Both the position numbers and the translations under genes were made by a program. Below are positions 35,511 to 43,878 of a DNA stretch of 64,000 bases, piece after piece. Source of the stretch: a virus. The notes beneath the pieces are model-generated. The model did no database searches, had not been told where the DNA came from, and was given only the letters and a program-made list of their open reading frames with translations. Numbering within the stretch: position 1 is the first letter of the stretch; each line of letters starts with the position of its first letter. The stretch is taken from the IMG/VR virus record IMGVR_UViG_3300027759_000003, positions 1 to 64,000 of that record; one strand, given 5' to 3'.

Positions 35511-38500
35511 ATGAACTATGTAGGCTTACATGTTCATACTCACTACTCCCTATTTGACGGCATAGCAACTCCACAAGAGTATGTAGACCGTGCTAGCAAG
35601 TTGGGTATGAACGCTCTTGCAATTACAGATCACGGTACACTTTCTGGTCACAGAGAGTTGTATCGTGCTGCAAAAGAAAAGGGTATTAAGCCAATCCTTG
35701 GTTTAGAAGGATACATGTGTGCAGATATATCTGATAAAAGAGATAAGTCTGAAAGAGAAGGTCAACAAGATCTTGTCTATAACCACATTGTCCTTCTAGC
35801 CAAGAACCAAAAAGGTTTGGAAAACCTTAACAAGATTAGTGAAATTGCATGGACAGATGGGTTTTTTAAAAAACCAAGGTTTGACTTTGAGATTCTTAAA
35901 AAGTATAAAGAAGGAATTATTGTAACCTCTGCTTGTCCTAGTAGCGTTATTGTTAAAGCACTGGAAGAGCAAGAGTTTGCAATTGCTAAAAAGAACATTA
36001 ACTGGTTTAAAGATAACTTTGGTAGCGATTACTATATTGAGGTTATGCCACACAACACACCAGAAATAAATAAATATCTTATTGAACTTGCTGATGAGTT
36101 TGATATAAAGGTTGTTGTTACACCAGACTGTCATCATTCAGATACATTGCAAAAAGAAATACAAGAATTTAAGTTAATTTTAAATACACATGGAAAAATA
36201 AACAAAGAAGCAACATACGAAAAGTCTAAAAAGAAAACAGATATGATGGAAAGACTTGACTATTTATACGGAGAAGACCGCCAAATAACATTTAATAAAT
36301 TTGATATCCATCTATTATCTTATGAAGAAATTAAGGCAGCAATGGAACTGCAGGGTATTGATCGACCAGACATATACTCAAACACAATACTTTTAGCAGA
36401 TACAGTAGAAGACTATGACATTAAAGATGGGCTAAATCTTTTACCAGTTCAATATAAAAACCCAGATCAAGAGTTAGCAAACTTAGCGTTTGCAGGACTT
36501 GAAAAATATCGGCTTACCGACAACTGGCTTGGAAATGATATTTATGAACAAAGACTTGACGAAGAGTTAGAAATTATTCGTAATAAAAAATTTGCACCAT
36601 ATTTTCTTGTAGTAAGCAATATGATTAATTGGGCTAAGAAAGAAGGTGTTTTAGTTGGTCCAGGTCGTGGATCATCTGCTGGTTCTTTAGTTTGTTATTT
36701 ACTTGGTATTACAACAATTGATCCAATAGAACATGGTCTTTTGTTTTTCCGTTTTATTAATCCAGAACGTAACGACTTTCCTGATATCGATACGGACATT
36801 CAAGATACTCGTCGTGATGAAGTAAAAGATTATTTAGTTAGACAGTATAGACACGTAGCATCTATTGCTACATTCCTTGAGTTTAAAGATAAAGGTGTTG
36901 TAAGAGATGTTGCACGAGTTTTAGATATACCATTAACAGATGTTAACAAAGTATTAAAGTTAGTCGATACTTGGGATGAATATTGTACCTCTAAAACTAC
37001 ACTGTGGTTTAGAGAAAAATATCCAGAGGTGGAGATTTATGGAGAACAATTACGTGGTCGTATTAGAGGTACTGGCATTCATGCTGCTGGTGTGGTTACT
37101 AGTAAGGATCCAATATTTAGGTATGCGCCATTGGAAACTCGCTCTTCTCCTGGATCCGATGATCGCATTCCTGTGGTTGGTGTTGATATGGAAGAGGCTG
37201 AAAAGATTGGTCTTATTAAAATTGACGCATTAGGTCTTAAAACTTTAAGCGTAGTAAAAGATGCTATTGATATGATTAAACAAAATCACTACAAAGACAT
37301 CGATCTTTTATCAATTGATATGGCAGATCCCAAAGTATATGAGATGCTTTCAGACGGGTATACAAAAGGTGTATTCCAGTGTGAAGCAACACCATATACA
37401 AACCTCTTAGTAAAAATGGGAGTAAAGAACTTTAATGAGTTGGCAGCATCAAATGCTTTAGTTCGTCCAGGTGCTATGAATACTATTGGTAAAGACTATA
37501 TTGCTCGTAAGCATGGTAAGCAGAATGTTTCCTATACCCACCAAATTATGAAAGAATTCACAGATGATACATATGGGTGTATCCTGTATCAAGAGCAAGT
37601 TATGCAGGCTTGTGTTCACCTAGGTGGAATGTCAATGTCTGATGCTGACAAGGTACGTAAAATTATTGGAAAGAAGAAAGATGCAAAAGAGTTCGATATT
37701 TATAAAGAACGTTTTATTACTGGCGCTTCTGCCTATATTGCTCCCAATCAGGCTCGTGATCTATGGCATGACTTTGAGGCGCATGCGGGATACTCGTTCA
37801 ACAAGTCTCATGCGGTTGCTTACTCTACGCTCTCGTATTGGACGGCGTGGTTAAAATACTACTATCCACTTGAGTTTATGTTTGCCCTTCTTAAAAATGA
37901 GAAGGATAAAGACGGTAGAACAGAATATCTAATTGAAGCAAAACGTATGGGCATATCAGTTAAACTACCTCATATAAATGATTCAGATCTTGATTTTAAA
38001 ATTGAAGGTAAGGGCATAAGGTTTGGGCTAACAGGAATTAAGTTTATTTCTAATAACATTGCTGAAAAATATATTGCTGCTCGTCCATTTAAAACATACA
38101 AAGAACTTGAAGAATTTACCTTTACAAAAGGTAATGGCGTAAACAGTAGAGCGCTTAACGCTCTTAGACTTATTGGTGCAGCAACCTTTGCCGATAATGA
38201 AAGAAACGATAGTGAGATTAAAGAAAATATTTATGAATACTTAAATTTACCAGAGTTTAACATAACAATTCCCTCACACTATTATGCATTTATTCAAGAC
38301 GTTGATTCATTTGAAGAAAAGGGATCATACATTTTAATGGGTATGGTTAAAACAATTAAACGAGGAAAGGGATGGTCACGAATTGAAATTCTTGACAAAA
38401 CTGGGAGTGTTGGTATATTTGATGAAGAAGCAACGACTATTGAGACGGGTCGTACTTATTTGGTTCTTGCTAATGATAATCGGATTGTCTCTGCAATTCC

Positions 38501-38798
38501 TGTTGATGAAATAAAAGAATCTTCAAATGCACTTGTTAAGTTTTTAGGTTACAAACAATTACCATATAGTGAAGAAGAAATGTTTGTAGTTTCTTTTAAA
38601 CCAAGAATTACAAAGGCTGGAAAGAAAATGGCTTCTTTAACTTTAGCAGATACGGCTAGAGACTTACACTCTGTTACAGTATTTCCTACTGCATTTCCTA
38701 AAGCATATATGCATATTGAAGAAGGTAAATCGTATAAATTTAGTTTTGGTAAAACCAAAGATGGAACCGTTATAATGGAGGATGTAAATGTCAGTTAG
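35511..38798 (+). CDS. dnaE: DNA polymerase III alpha subunit (DnaE family)
   Basis: 1095 residues; makes the phage DNA. The N-terminal PHP domain has all nine metal-ligand positions of a working exonuclease site: H7, H9, D16, H41, E66, H92, C142, D206, H208. The catalytic palm has PDIDTDI (paired aspartates), and the third catalytic Asp lies in LIKIDALGLKTL. Then come the fingers/thumb, a helix-hairpin-helix region and a C-terminal OB-fold (about 940-1090). No separate DnaQ proofreader is seen in the window, so the PHP domain probably proofreads (inference). The gene overlaps recA by 11 nt. Slightly shorter than bacterial DnaE (about 1160). Confidence 0.95.
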   Translation: MNYVGLHVHTHYSLFDGIATPQEYVDRASKLGMNALAITDHGTLSGHRELYRAAKEKGIKPILGLEGYMCADISDKRDKSEREGQQDLVYNHIVLLAKNQKGLENLNKISEIAWTDGFFKKPRFDFEILKKYKEGIIVTSACPSSVIVKALEEQEFAIAKKNINWFKDNFGSDYYIEVMPHNTPEINKYLIELADEFDIKVVVTPDCHHSDTLQKEIQEFKLILNTHGKINKEATYEKSKKKTDMMERLDYLYGEDRQITFNKFDIHLLSYEEIKAAMELQGIDRPDIYSNTILLADTVEDYDIKDGLNLLPVQYKNPDQELANLAFAGLEKYRLTDNWLGNDIYEQRLDEELEIIRNKKFAPYFLVVSNMINWAKKEGVLVGPGRGSSAGSLVCYLLGITTIDPIEHGLLFFRFINPERNDFPDIDTDIQDTRRDEVKDYLVRQYRHVASIATFLEFKDKGVVRDVARVLDIPLTDVNKVLKLVDTWDEYCTSKTTLWFREKYPEVEIYGEQLRGRIRGTGIHAAGVVTSKDPIFRYAPLETRSSPGSDDRIPVVGVDMEEAEKIGLIKIDALGLKTLSVVKDAIDMIKQNHYKDIDLLSIDMADPKVYEMLSDGYTKGVFQCEATPYTNLLVKMGVKNFNELAASNALVRPGAMNTIGKDYIARKHGKQNVSYTHQIMKEFTDDTYGCILYQEQVMQACVHLGGMSMSDADKVRKIIGKKKDAKEFDIYKERFITGASAYIAPNQARDLWHDFEAHAGYSFNKSHAVAYSTLSYWTAWLKYYYPLEFMFALLKNEKDKDGRTEYLIEAKRMGISVKLPHINDSDLDFKIEGKGIRFGLTGIKFISNNIAEKYIAARPFKTYKELEEFTFTKGNGVNSRALNALRLIGAATFADNERNDSEIKENIYEYLNLPEFNITIPSHYYAFIQDVDSFEEKGSYILMGMVKTIKRGKGWSRIEILDKTGSVGIFDEEATTIETGRTYLVLANDNRIVSAIPVDEIKESSNALVKFLGYKQLPYSEEEMFVVSFKPRITKAGKKMASLTLADTARDLHSVTVFPTAFPKAYMHIEEGKSYKFSFGKTKDGTVIMEDVNVS

Positions 38799-39801
38799 TG
38801 TAGAAGATGTATTATCTCAATTAGATCCAAGACTTAGAAAACGACTTGGAACTGGCGAAGGTATTAGTTTTGATTATCAACCAACACCAAGTTTTGGATT
38901 AAACCGTGCCCTAGGCGGTGGACTACCATACGGTAGACAAGTCCTGGTATGGGGAAGTAAGTCATCGGCTAAGTCATCTATGTGTTTACAGATGATTGCT
39001 TTGGCGCAAGCAGAAGGCAAAGTTTGTGCATGGATTGATTCTGAAATGTCATACTCTGAGGATTGGGCAAAGAAATTAGGGGTTGATCCAACAAAATTAA
39101 TTTACTCTCAAGCAAGAACTATTAGCGATATGGTAGATGTTGGTGTTGGACTTATAAATGCTGGAGTGGATTTAATTGTCATTGACTCTATTACTTCTAT
39201 GCTTCCTGCTATATATTTTGAAAAAGATACAGATGAAATGAAGGCTTTAGAAAATACAAAACAGATTGGAGCGGAGTCTCGTGATTTTAGTAACGCTTGG
39301 AAAATGCTTAATTATGCAAATAATAAAGTTAAGCCAACTCTTTTGGTTCTTATTAGTCAAAGCCGTAACAATATTAGTGCTATGTATACTAGCCAGCAGC
39401 CTTCTGGTGGGCAGGCTACTAAATTCTATTCATCTTGTGTTATCAAGTTATTTTCCTCTGAGTCCGACAATCAGGCTATCAAAGGTAAGATTAAGGTTGG
39501 CGATAAACTCATTGAAGAAAAGATTGGTAGAAAGATTCGTTGGGAGTTACAATTTTCTAAAACGTCTCCTGGATTCCAATCTGGGGAATACGATTTCTAT
39601 TTCCGTGGAGATAATATTGGCATTGACGCTATTGGTGATCTTGTTGATACGGCTGAGTCAGTTGGTCTATTAAAAAGAACTGGAGCCTGGTATCAATTAG
39701 ATGACGGTACAAAGGTACAAGGAAGAGAAGGAATTATTAATAGAATAAAAGAAGATTTAGACTTACAACAACAATTAAGGACTAAACTAAGTAATGTCTA
39801 A
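38788..39801 (+). CDS. RecA-like recombinase
   Basis: 337 residues; RBS GGAGG inside the end of dnaE. A strand-exchange ATPase for recombination-dependent replication and repair. The core pattern is intact: Walker B LIVIDSITSMLP and the L2-like region SGGQATKFYSS. Walker A is unusual: G56-S-K-S-S-A61-K62-S63 has Ala where the family has Gly. The C-terminus is short and ends LSNV. RecA/UvsX family placement is firm; the P-loop change deserves a check. Confidence 0.88.
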   Translation: MSVSVEDVLSQLDPRLRKRLGTGEGISFDYQPTPSFGLNRALGGGLPYGRQVLVWGSKSSAKSSMCLQMIALAQAEGKVCAWIDSEMSYSEDWAKKLGVDPTKLIYSQARTISDMVDVGVGLINAGVDLIVIDSITSMLPAIYFEKDTDEMKALENTKQIGAESRDFSNAWKMLNYANNKVKPTLLVLISQSRNNISAMYTSQQPSGGQATKFYSSCVIKLFSSESDNQAIKGKIKVGDKLIEEKIGRKIRWELQFSKTSPGFQSGEYDFYFRGDNIGIDAIGDLVDTAESVGLLKRTGAWYQLDDGTKVQGREGIINRIKEDLDLQQQLRTKLSNV

Positions 39802-39976
39802 CAATTTTACAATATATCCAGGCAAGTTTCCATGCAAAACTTGTCAAGAAGAAGTTAATTCTTTAAGGTATTGGAGAGAAACTGGTGATGCAACCTGGAT
39901 GTGTTCTAAAAAACATATATCTAAAGTTGGGTTAATTCCACCAAAAAGAAAAAAGAAAGACTTTGCTAATGAGTGA
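39794..39976 (+). CDS. Small zinc-binding protein
   Basis: 60 residues, overlapping the end of the recombinase gene. It has CKTC near the N-terminus and a second Cys/His set (MCSKKH) that could complete one zinc site, and a basic tail (PPKRKKKD). It is in the recombination operon; function unknown. Confidence 0.5.
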   Translation: MSNNFTIYPGKFPCKTCQEEVNSLRYWRETGDATWMCSKKHISKVGLIPPKRKKKDFANE

Positions 39977-40259
39977 AAAAAGCGAGTCTAAAAGAATTGG
40001 GGCTAAACAACATAAAAACTCTGGTCGTAATAATAAAAAAGGCGATGCAACTTGGAGAAATTTTATAGTTGATTTTAAAGAAGTTGGAAAATCTTTTACA
40101 TTAAATAAAGATGTATGGGCTAAGGCTGTTACTGATTCAATAAAGTCGGGGATTGATAAGTCTCCAGCAATTGTTGTAATACTTGGAGAAGGTAATACAA
40201 AGGTAAGGCTTGCTATAATTGAAATGGATCTTTTAGAACAACTAACGGAGGGTAAGTAA
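39969..40259 (+). CDS. Hjc-like PD-(D/E)XK nuclease / Holliday junction resolvase (putative)
   Basis: 96 residues from the ATG at 39969. The basic N-terminus (RIGAKQHKNSGRNNKKGD) leads to a D26...VD35-F-K37 pattern, then KSFTLNKDVW and a strand PAIVVILGEG. This arrangement (GD, D-x-K, then a helix carrying K and a strand) is that of phage Hjc-type resolvases. It is next to recA and other nucleases, as expected. Confidence 0.65.
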   Translation: MSEKSESKRIGAKQHKNSGRNNKKGDATWRNFIVDFKEVGKSFTLNKDVWAKAVTDSIKSGIDKSPAIVVILGEGNTKVRLAIIEMDLLEQLTEGK

Positions 40260-40260
40260 A

Positions 40261-40578
40261 ATGATAGAGCAAGTTAAACAAACAGGAACAACTATAGATA
40301 TGGTCAATGGTTTGACTGAGATTGCTGACTATATGAATGACGAAGAGTTAACAACCGCCTTAACAATGATTGCTAAATTAATCATTAAACCAGATGTTCC
40401 GTTTAATGTTGCTACTGTTGAAATTGTAAGACTTCAGGCAATTGCAGCAAAGATGTCATTCAAGGCAACCTGGATGGCTAATGTAGATAAAGGCGATAGG
40501 GCAAAGAAAAACATATATTTCACGGCAGCAGAATCAATTAACAACTTAGTGTCAGCACTTAAATACATAATACGCTAA
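40261..40578 (+). CDS. Small helical protein of unknown function
   Basis: 105 residues, all-alpha, with no cofactor motif. It starts 1 nt after the previous stop. The helical pattern (DEELTTALTMIAKLIIKPDV) suggests a small oligomer, perhaps an accessory factor for the adjacent nucleases. I do not recognise the family. Confidence 0.5.
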   Translation: MIEQVKQTGTTIDMVNGLTEIADYMNDEELTTALTMIAKLIIKPDVPFNVATVEIVRLQAIAAKMSFKATWMANVDKGDRAKKNIYFTAAESINNLVSALKYIIR

Positions 40579-40580
40579 CC

Positions 40581-40589
40581 TGGTATACT
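40581..40589 (+). promoter_or_regulatory. Extended -10 promoter TGGTATACT
   Basis: TGGTATACT with +1 about 40596 and an AAAGGA RBS before the ATG at 40610. It begins the unit with the Cas4-like nuclease. Confidence 0.65.
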
Positions 40590-40609
40590 TATATAAACAA
40601 AGGATAAAA

Positions 40610-41455
40610 ATGAGTAAAAACTTACTAAAACAAATTATGATTAAAACAGATGAACCAAAACATAACGAAGATATTGGGTATACAGAAGGATTAGTAGACG
40701 CTATTCAACAAGGATATGTAGCAGATATTAAACCAAAGTTTACTAAGAAATATTCTTTTTCTCCATCAACACTTACTTATGGTGCTGGAGAGTGTGCAAG
40801 GTTTTGGTATCTTGCTTTTGATGGCGCAGTGTTTTATGATAATGCTGACCCATATGGTGTAGCAAATAGGACAAGTGGTTCTTTAAGCCATGATCGAATT
40901 CAAGATGCAATGATTAAAGCAGATATCTTAGATAAAAATATGGAGTTTGAAACAGAGCGTAAATATGGCAAACAAAAACATCCAGCATTAGAGTTTACAG
41001 TTAAGGTAGATGATCCTCCTATCTTTGGCTATGGAGATGTAATGCTTGACTATAAAGGTGAATCAATTCTTGGTGAAATTAAAACAATGCCAAACGATGG
41101 ATTTGAATATAAAAAAGCAAATAGAAAAGCAAAAGGCAAACACCTTATGCAATTACTAATGTATATGAAGGTATTAAAAAAAGATAAAGGTGTTTTAATT
41201 TATGAAAATAAAAATAATCATGAATTATTAACTTTGCCAGTATTAGTAAATGATGAATATCGTAACTGGGTTAATTACGCTTTTGACTGGATGAAACAAG
41301 TTCGCAAGGCTTGGACAGATAGAGATATTCCAGTAAAAACATATAGAGCAAACTCAAAAATTTGTAAAGTTTGTCCTATCCAAAAAGCCTGTGCAGAGGC
41401 AGAAGTAGGGGTTTTAAAAATTAAACCTCTTGAGGAATTAAGTGAAACTATGTGA
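40610..41455 (+). CDS. Cas4-like RecB-family exonuclease with Fe-S cluster
   Basis: 281 residues. RecB nuclease motifs are clear: H94, D143 in GYGDVMLDYKG, E156-x-K158 in GEIKTMP and Q181...Y185 in QLLMYMKV. Four cysteines, C62 in GECARFW and C252/C255/C261 in CKVCPIQKAC, are laid out as in Cas4/AddB-type 4Fe-4S nucleases. No cas1/cas2 or CRISPR array lies nearby, so the likely role is DNA end processing in phage recombination rather than spacer acquisition. Confidence 0.85.
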   Translation: MSKNLLKQIMIKTDEPKHNEDIGYTEGLVDAIQQGYVADIKPKFTKKYSFSPSTLTYGAGECARFWYLAFDGAVFYDNADPYGVANRTSGSLSHDRIQDAMIKADILDKNMEFETERKYGKQKHPALEFTVKVDDPPIFGYGDVMLDYKGESILGEIKTMPNDGFEYKKANRKAKGKHLMQLLMYMKVLKKDKGVLIYENKNNHELLTLPVLVNDEYRNWVNYAFDWMKQVRKAWTDRDIPVKTYRANSKICKVCPIQKACAEAEVGVLKIKPLEELSETM

Positions 41456-41732
41456 TCGATGTGATAAGGCATTTAATCCCAAAGTAAGTTATCAAATTTA
41501 CTGCGGGATTGAGTGTAGAGACATTGCAACAAAAGATAAAATTGTGCAACGCTACCACATAACTCGTAGACAAAAAAGAATTGGCAAGGTAAGAAGATGC
41601 CTTGGTGGTTGTGGCGTAGACCTATCAATTTATAACGACTCTGGATTTTGTTCAAATTGTAATGTAAGTAAAAAAAATGTTGATAAAATGTTAAAACAAA
41701 TAAAGGGATTTTTTGATTATGAACAAGACTAA
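41442..41732 (+). CDS. Zinc-finger protein with several CxxC motifs
   Basis: 96 residues from a GTG that overlaps the nuclease stop. Cysteine pairs CDRC, a YCGIEC pair, and near the C-terminus CLGGC followed by CSNC suggest two zinc modules. It is basic in the middle (HITRRQKRIGKVRR) and may bind DNA or RNA. It sits between two nucleases; function unknown. Confidence 0.55.
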   Translation: MKLCDRCDKAFNPKVSYQIYCGIECRDIATKDKIVQRYHITRRQKRIGKVRRCLGGCGVDLSIYNDSGFCSNCNVSKKNVDKMLKQIKGFFDYEQD

Positions 41733-42309
41733 ATGGGGTGCAGCAGTGGAACCAAATAAAATATGTGCCATTGATGCTAGTACTAACAGTCTTGCTTTTG
41801 CGTTATTTGAAAATAAAAAACTTGGGACTATTGGAAAAATAAAATTTGAAGGTAATACTAATTATGAAAAAGTAATGGACGCTTGTGCTAAAACAAAAGC
41901 ATTTTTTGAATACTCTGGTGGATTTGAAGCAATAGTAATTGAACACACAGTCTTTATGAATAGTCCTAAGACTGCTGCAGATCTTGCATTGGTTCAAGGT
42001 GCACTGCTTGGTGCAGCAGGGCTAACTGGAACAAAACAAATAGGAACCGTAGCCCCAATTACCTGGCAAAACTATTTAGGAAATAAAAAATTAAGTAAAG
42101 AAGAACAACTAGAAATTAGATTAAAAAATCCTGGAAAATCAATCTCTTGGTATAAAACATTTGAACGGCAGATAAGAAAAGAAAGGACAATGAAATTAAT
42201 TGAAATCAACTATGATAAAATCATTAACGATAATGACGTTGCTGACGCTTGTGGTATCGGTCACTGGGCTATTAATAATTGGAATAAAGCAGTAGGAGGA
42301 ATAGAATAA
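41719..42309 (+). CDS. RuvC-like Holliday junction resolvase
   Basis: 196 residues from the ATG at 41719. RNase H-fold catalytic acids are visible: D19 in CAIDASTNS, Glu in AIVIEHTVF and the C-terminal Asp in NDNDVADACG. The alanine-rich helix AADLALVQGALLGAAG also matches RuvC. Phage RuvC-like enzymes resolve branched DNA before packaging. With the Hjc-like protein, the phage carries two resolvase candidates. Confidence 0.8.
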   Translation: MNKTKWGAAVEPNKICAIDASTNSLAFALFENKKLGTIGKIKFEGNTNYEKVMDACAKTKAFFEYSGGFEAIVIEHTVFMNSPKTAADLALVQGALLGAAGLTGTKQIGTVAPITWQNYLGNKKLSKEEQLEIRLKNPGKSISWYKTFERQIRKERTMKLIEINYDKIINDNDVADACGIGHWAINNWNKAVGGIE

Positions 42310-42953
42310 TGCCAGAGTTAAATGCAAACATACCTCCCATAGAATGTTATGTGCGTGGAAACTATTTAAGGAATCAGTTAGATAGTCATGATAAGTATTT
42401 TCCATGTGTTATATTTGGTGTTGCTAGTATAAAAAGCAGAAGCCCTTTATTTCACATAATGATGGAAGATGGTGGGTTGTGGTGGAGATTACCAATTAGT
42501 GCATTTTGTACAAAACCTGGAGTTCCTGAAATAGACTTACACAATTTAGTTTTATGGAACGCTTTTAGTCATCACATATCTGTGACTAAATTTGAAAACC
42601 TTACAAACCTTAGAATGTCATACATCGATAGAACAAAAACAATGCATAAAGGTACTTACTTGTTTACTCTTGATTGGCATAACCCAGATAACAACGTAAT
42701 AGATGATGGATACTCTGAGAGTCCTTCTGAACATAAATGTGGACATGTAATACAAAGAGATGATGGAAACTTTGCTATTCAACCTAACAACAGAGTTCGC
42801 ATATACGAACCTTCTTTTACTTTAAAAAAGGACTATGTCATAGATAGAATAATTAATGATTATAAGTGGGACGTAGAAAATCAAGACAAGTGGACCTTAG
42901 AAGACAGTGATAGGTTTAATTATGATATTAATGAGACTGAGGTTGACAAATAA
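42309..42953 (+). CDS. Hypothetical protein between resolvase and terminase region
   Basis: 214 residues, overlapping the previous stop (TAATG). It begins with PPIECYVRGNYLRNQ and has a Trp-rich strand GGLWWRLPISAFCTKPG and His-rich stretch AFSHHISVTKFENL; the C-terminus is acidic. Nothing identifies an enzyme. Similar size and context suggest a phage protein widely kept near replication genes. Function unknown. Confidence 0.5.
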   Translation: MPELNANIPPIECYVRGNYLRNQLDSHDKYFPCVIFGVASIKSRSPLFHIMMEDGGLWWRLPISAFCTKPGVPEIDLHNLVLWNAFSHHISVTKFENLTNLRMSYIDRTKTMHKGTYLFTLDWHNPDNNVIDDGYSESPSEHKCGHVIQRDDGNFAIQPNNRVRIYEPSFTLKKDYVIDRIINDYKWDVENQDKWTLEDSDRFNYDINETEVDK

Positions 42954-42971
42954 TCTTATGACTGGTAAACT
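42943..42971 (+). promoter_or_regulatory. Promoter TTGACA-17-TAAACT with extended -10
   Basis: A consensus -35 TTGACA at 42943-42948, 17 bp, then TGGTAAACT (TAAACT at 42966-42971). +1 would be about 42978, inside the next small gene, so the promoter probably serves the DUF3310 and terminase genes. It is one of the few full -35/-10 sites here. Confidence 0.6.
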
Positions 42972-43113
42972 ATATACAAGCGAGGTTTGGCTTCGTAAGA
43001 GATATCTTATAGATAAAAAATCTCCACAAGACATTGCCAAGGAGTGTGGGGCAAGCATAGAAACAATCTATGTATACCTTGCAAAATTTGGATTAAGGAA
43101 ATCAAAACGATGA
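42958..43113 (+). CDS. Small helix-turn-helix protein
   Basis: 51 residues from the ATG at 42958. It has a helix-turn-helix core (DKKSPQDIAKECGASIETIY) like the N-terminal part of a Hin-type recombinase or phage HTH regulator, with a basic end KFGLRKSKR. It sits just before the DUF3310 and terminase genes. The start lies upstream of the predicted transcript start of the promoter within it, so it may be read from an upstream promoter. It may be a regulator. Confidence 0.5.
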   Translation: MTGKLYTSEVWLRKRYLIDKKSPQDIAKECGASIETIYVYLAKFGLRKSKR

Positions 43114-43355
43114 GTAATAATTTAAACATTACGGTTGATCAAGTCAACCATCCTTTACACTACACGACTGATCCTAGTGGGGTTGAGTGTATACAAATTA
43201 CACGTCACCGCAATTTTAATATTGGAAATGCCTTTAAGTATTTGTGGAGAGCAGGACTTAAAGATGAACAAAAAACAATCCAAGATTTAGAAAAAGCAAT
43301 TTTTTATATTAAAGATGAGATTAATCGTTTAGAAGGAAAATATCATGTCAACTGA
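43110..43355 (+). CDS. DUF3310-family protein
   Basis: 81 residues from the ATG at 43110. It carries the DUF3310 pattern: VNHPLHYTTDPSGVECIQIT, then NIGNAFKYLWRAGLK, then DLEKAIFYIKDEINR. Found in many phages as a short nucleotide-metabolism-associated protein; its reaction is not established. It overlaps the small terminase gene by 11 nt. Confidence 0.8.
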   Translation: MSNNLNITVDQVNHPLHYTTDPSGVECIQITRHRNFNIGNAFKYLWRAGLKDEQKTIQDLEKAIFYIKDEINRLEGKYHVN

Positions 43356-43878
43356 AACAGAATTGGTTCAACATTTAGATGAAGTAAACAAAGTAGTTAC
43401 AGAATATTTAAAGGGTCAAGACCCAACAAAAATATCTAAAGAACTAGACATGCCTAGAACTCGTGTTGTTGCATTAATTAATGAGTGGAAAGTTATGGCA
43501 TCTGCTAATGATGCAATTCGTGCACGGGCTAAAGAAGCCCTTGCTGGAGCAGACACACACTATAGCAAACTTATTACAAAGGCTTATGAGGTTATTGATG
43601 AATCAAGTATGACAAATAACCTTAGTGCAAAGACTCAGGCTATCAAACTTGTTATGGATATTGAAAAATCTAGAATTGAAATGCTTCAAAAGGCTGGTTT
43701 GTTAGAAAATAAAGAACTTGCCGAAGAGATGGTTCAAATTGAAAGACGACAAGAAGTCCTTGTTGAAATACTTAGAGAGATTGCTTCTACGCATCCAGAA
43801 GTTCGTGATTTAATTATGCACAGACTTTCACAAATTGCAAAAGAAGGCGAAGTGATTACGATTGTCCAAGATGTTTAA
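43345..43878 (+). CDS. Small terminase subunit (putative)
   Basis: 177 residues directly before the large terminase. The N-terminal HTH (KGQDPTKISKELDMPRTRVV) would recognise the packaging site. A helical oligomerisation segment follows (TQAIKLVMDIEKSRIEMLQK). Size, fold and position fit TerS; the sequence family is inferred. Confidence 0.7.
   Translation: MSTETELVQHLDEVNKVVTEYLKGQDPTKISKELDMPRTRVVALINEWKVMASANDAIRARAKEALAGADTHYSKLITKAYEVIDESSMTNNLSAKTQAIKLVMDIEKSRIEMLQKAGLLENKELAEEMVQIERRQEVLVEILREIASTHPEVRDLIMHRLSQIAKEGEVITIVQDV

Noticed and set aside
40610-41455. CRISPR adaptation gene (cas4)
   Set aside because: No cas1, cas2 or array nearby; it sits in a phage recombination operon.
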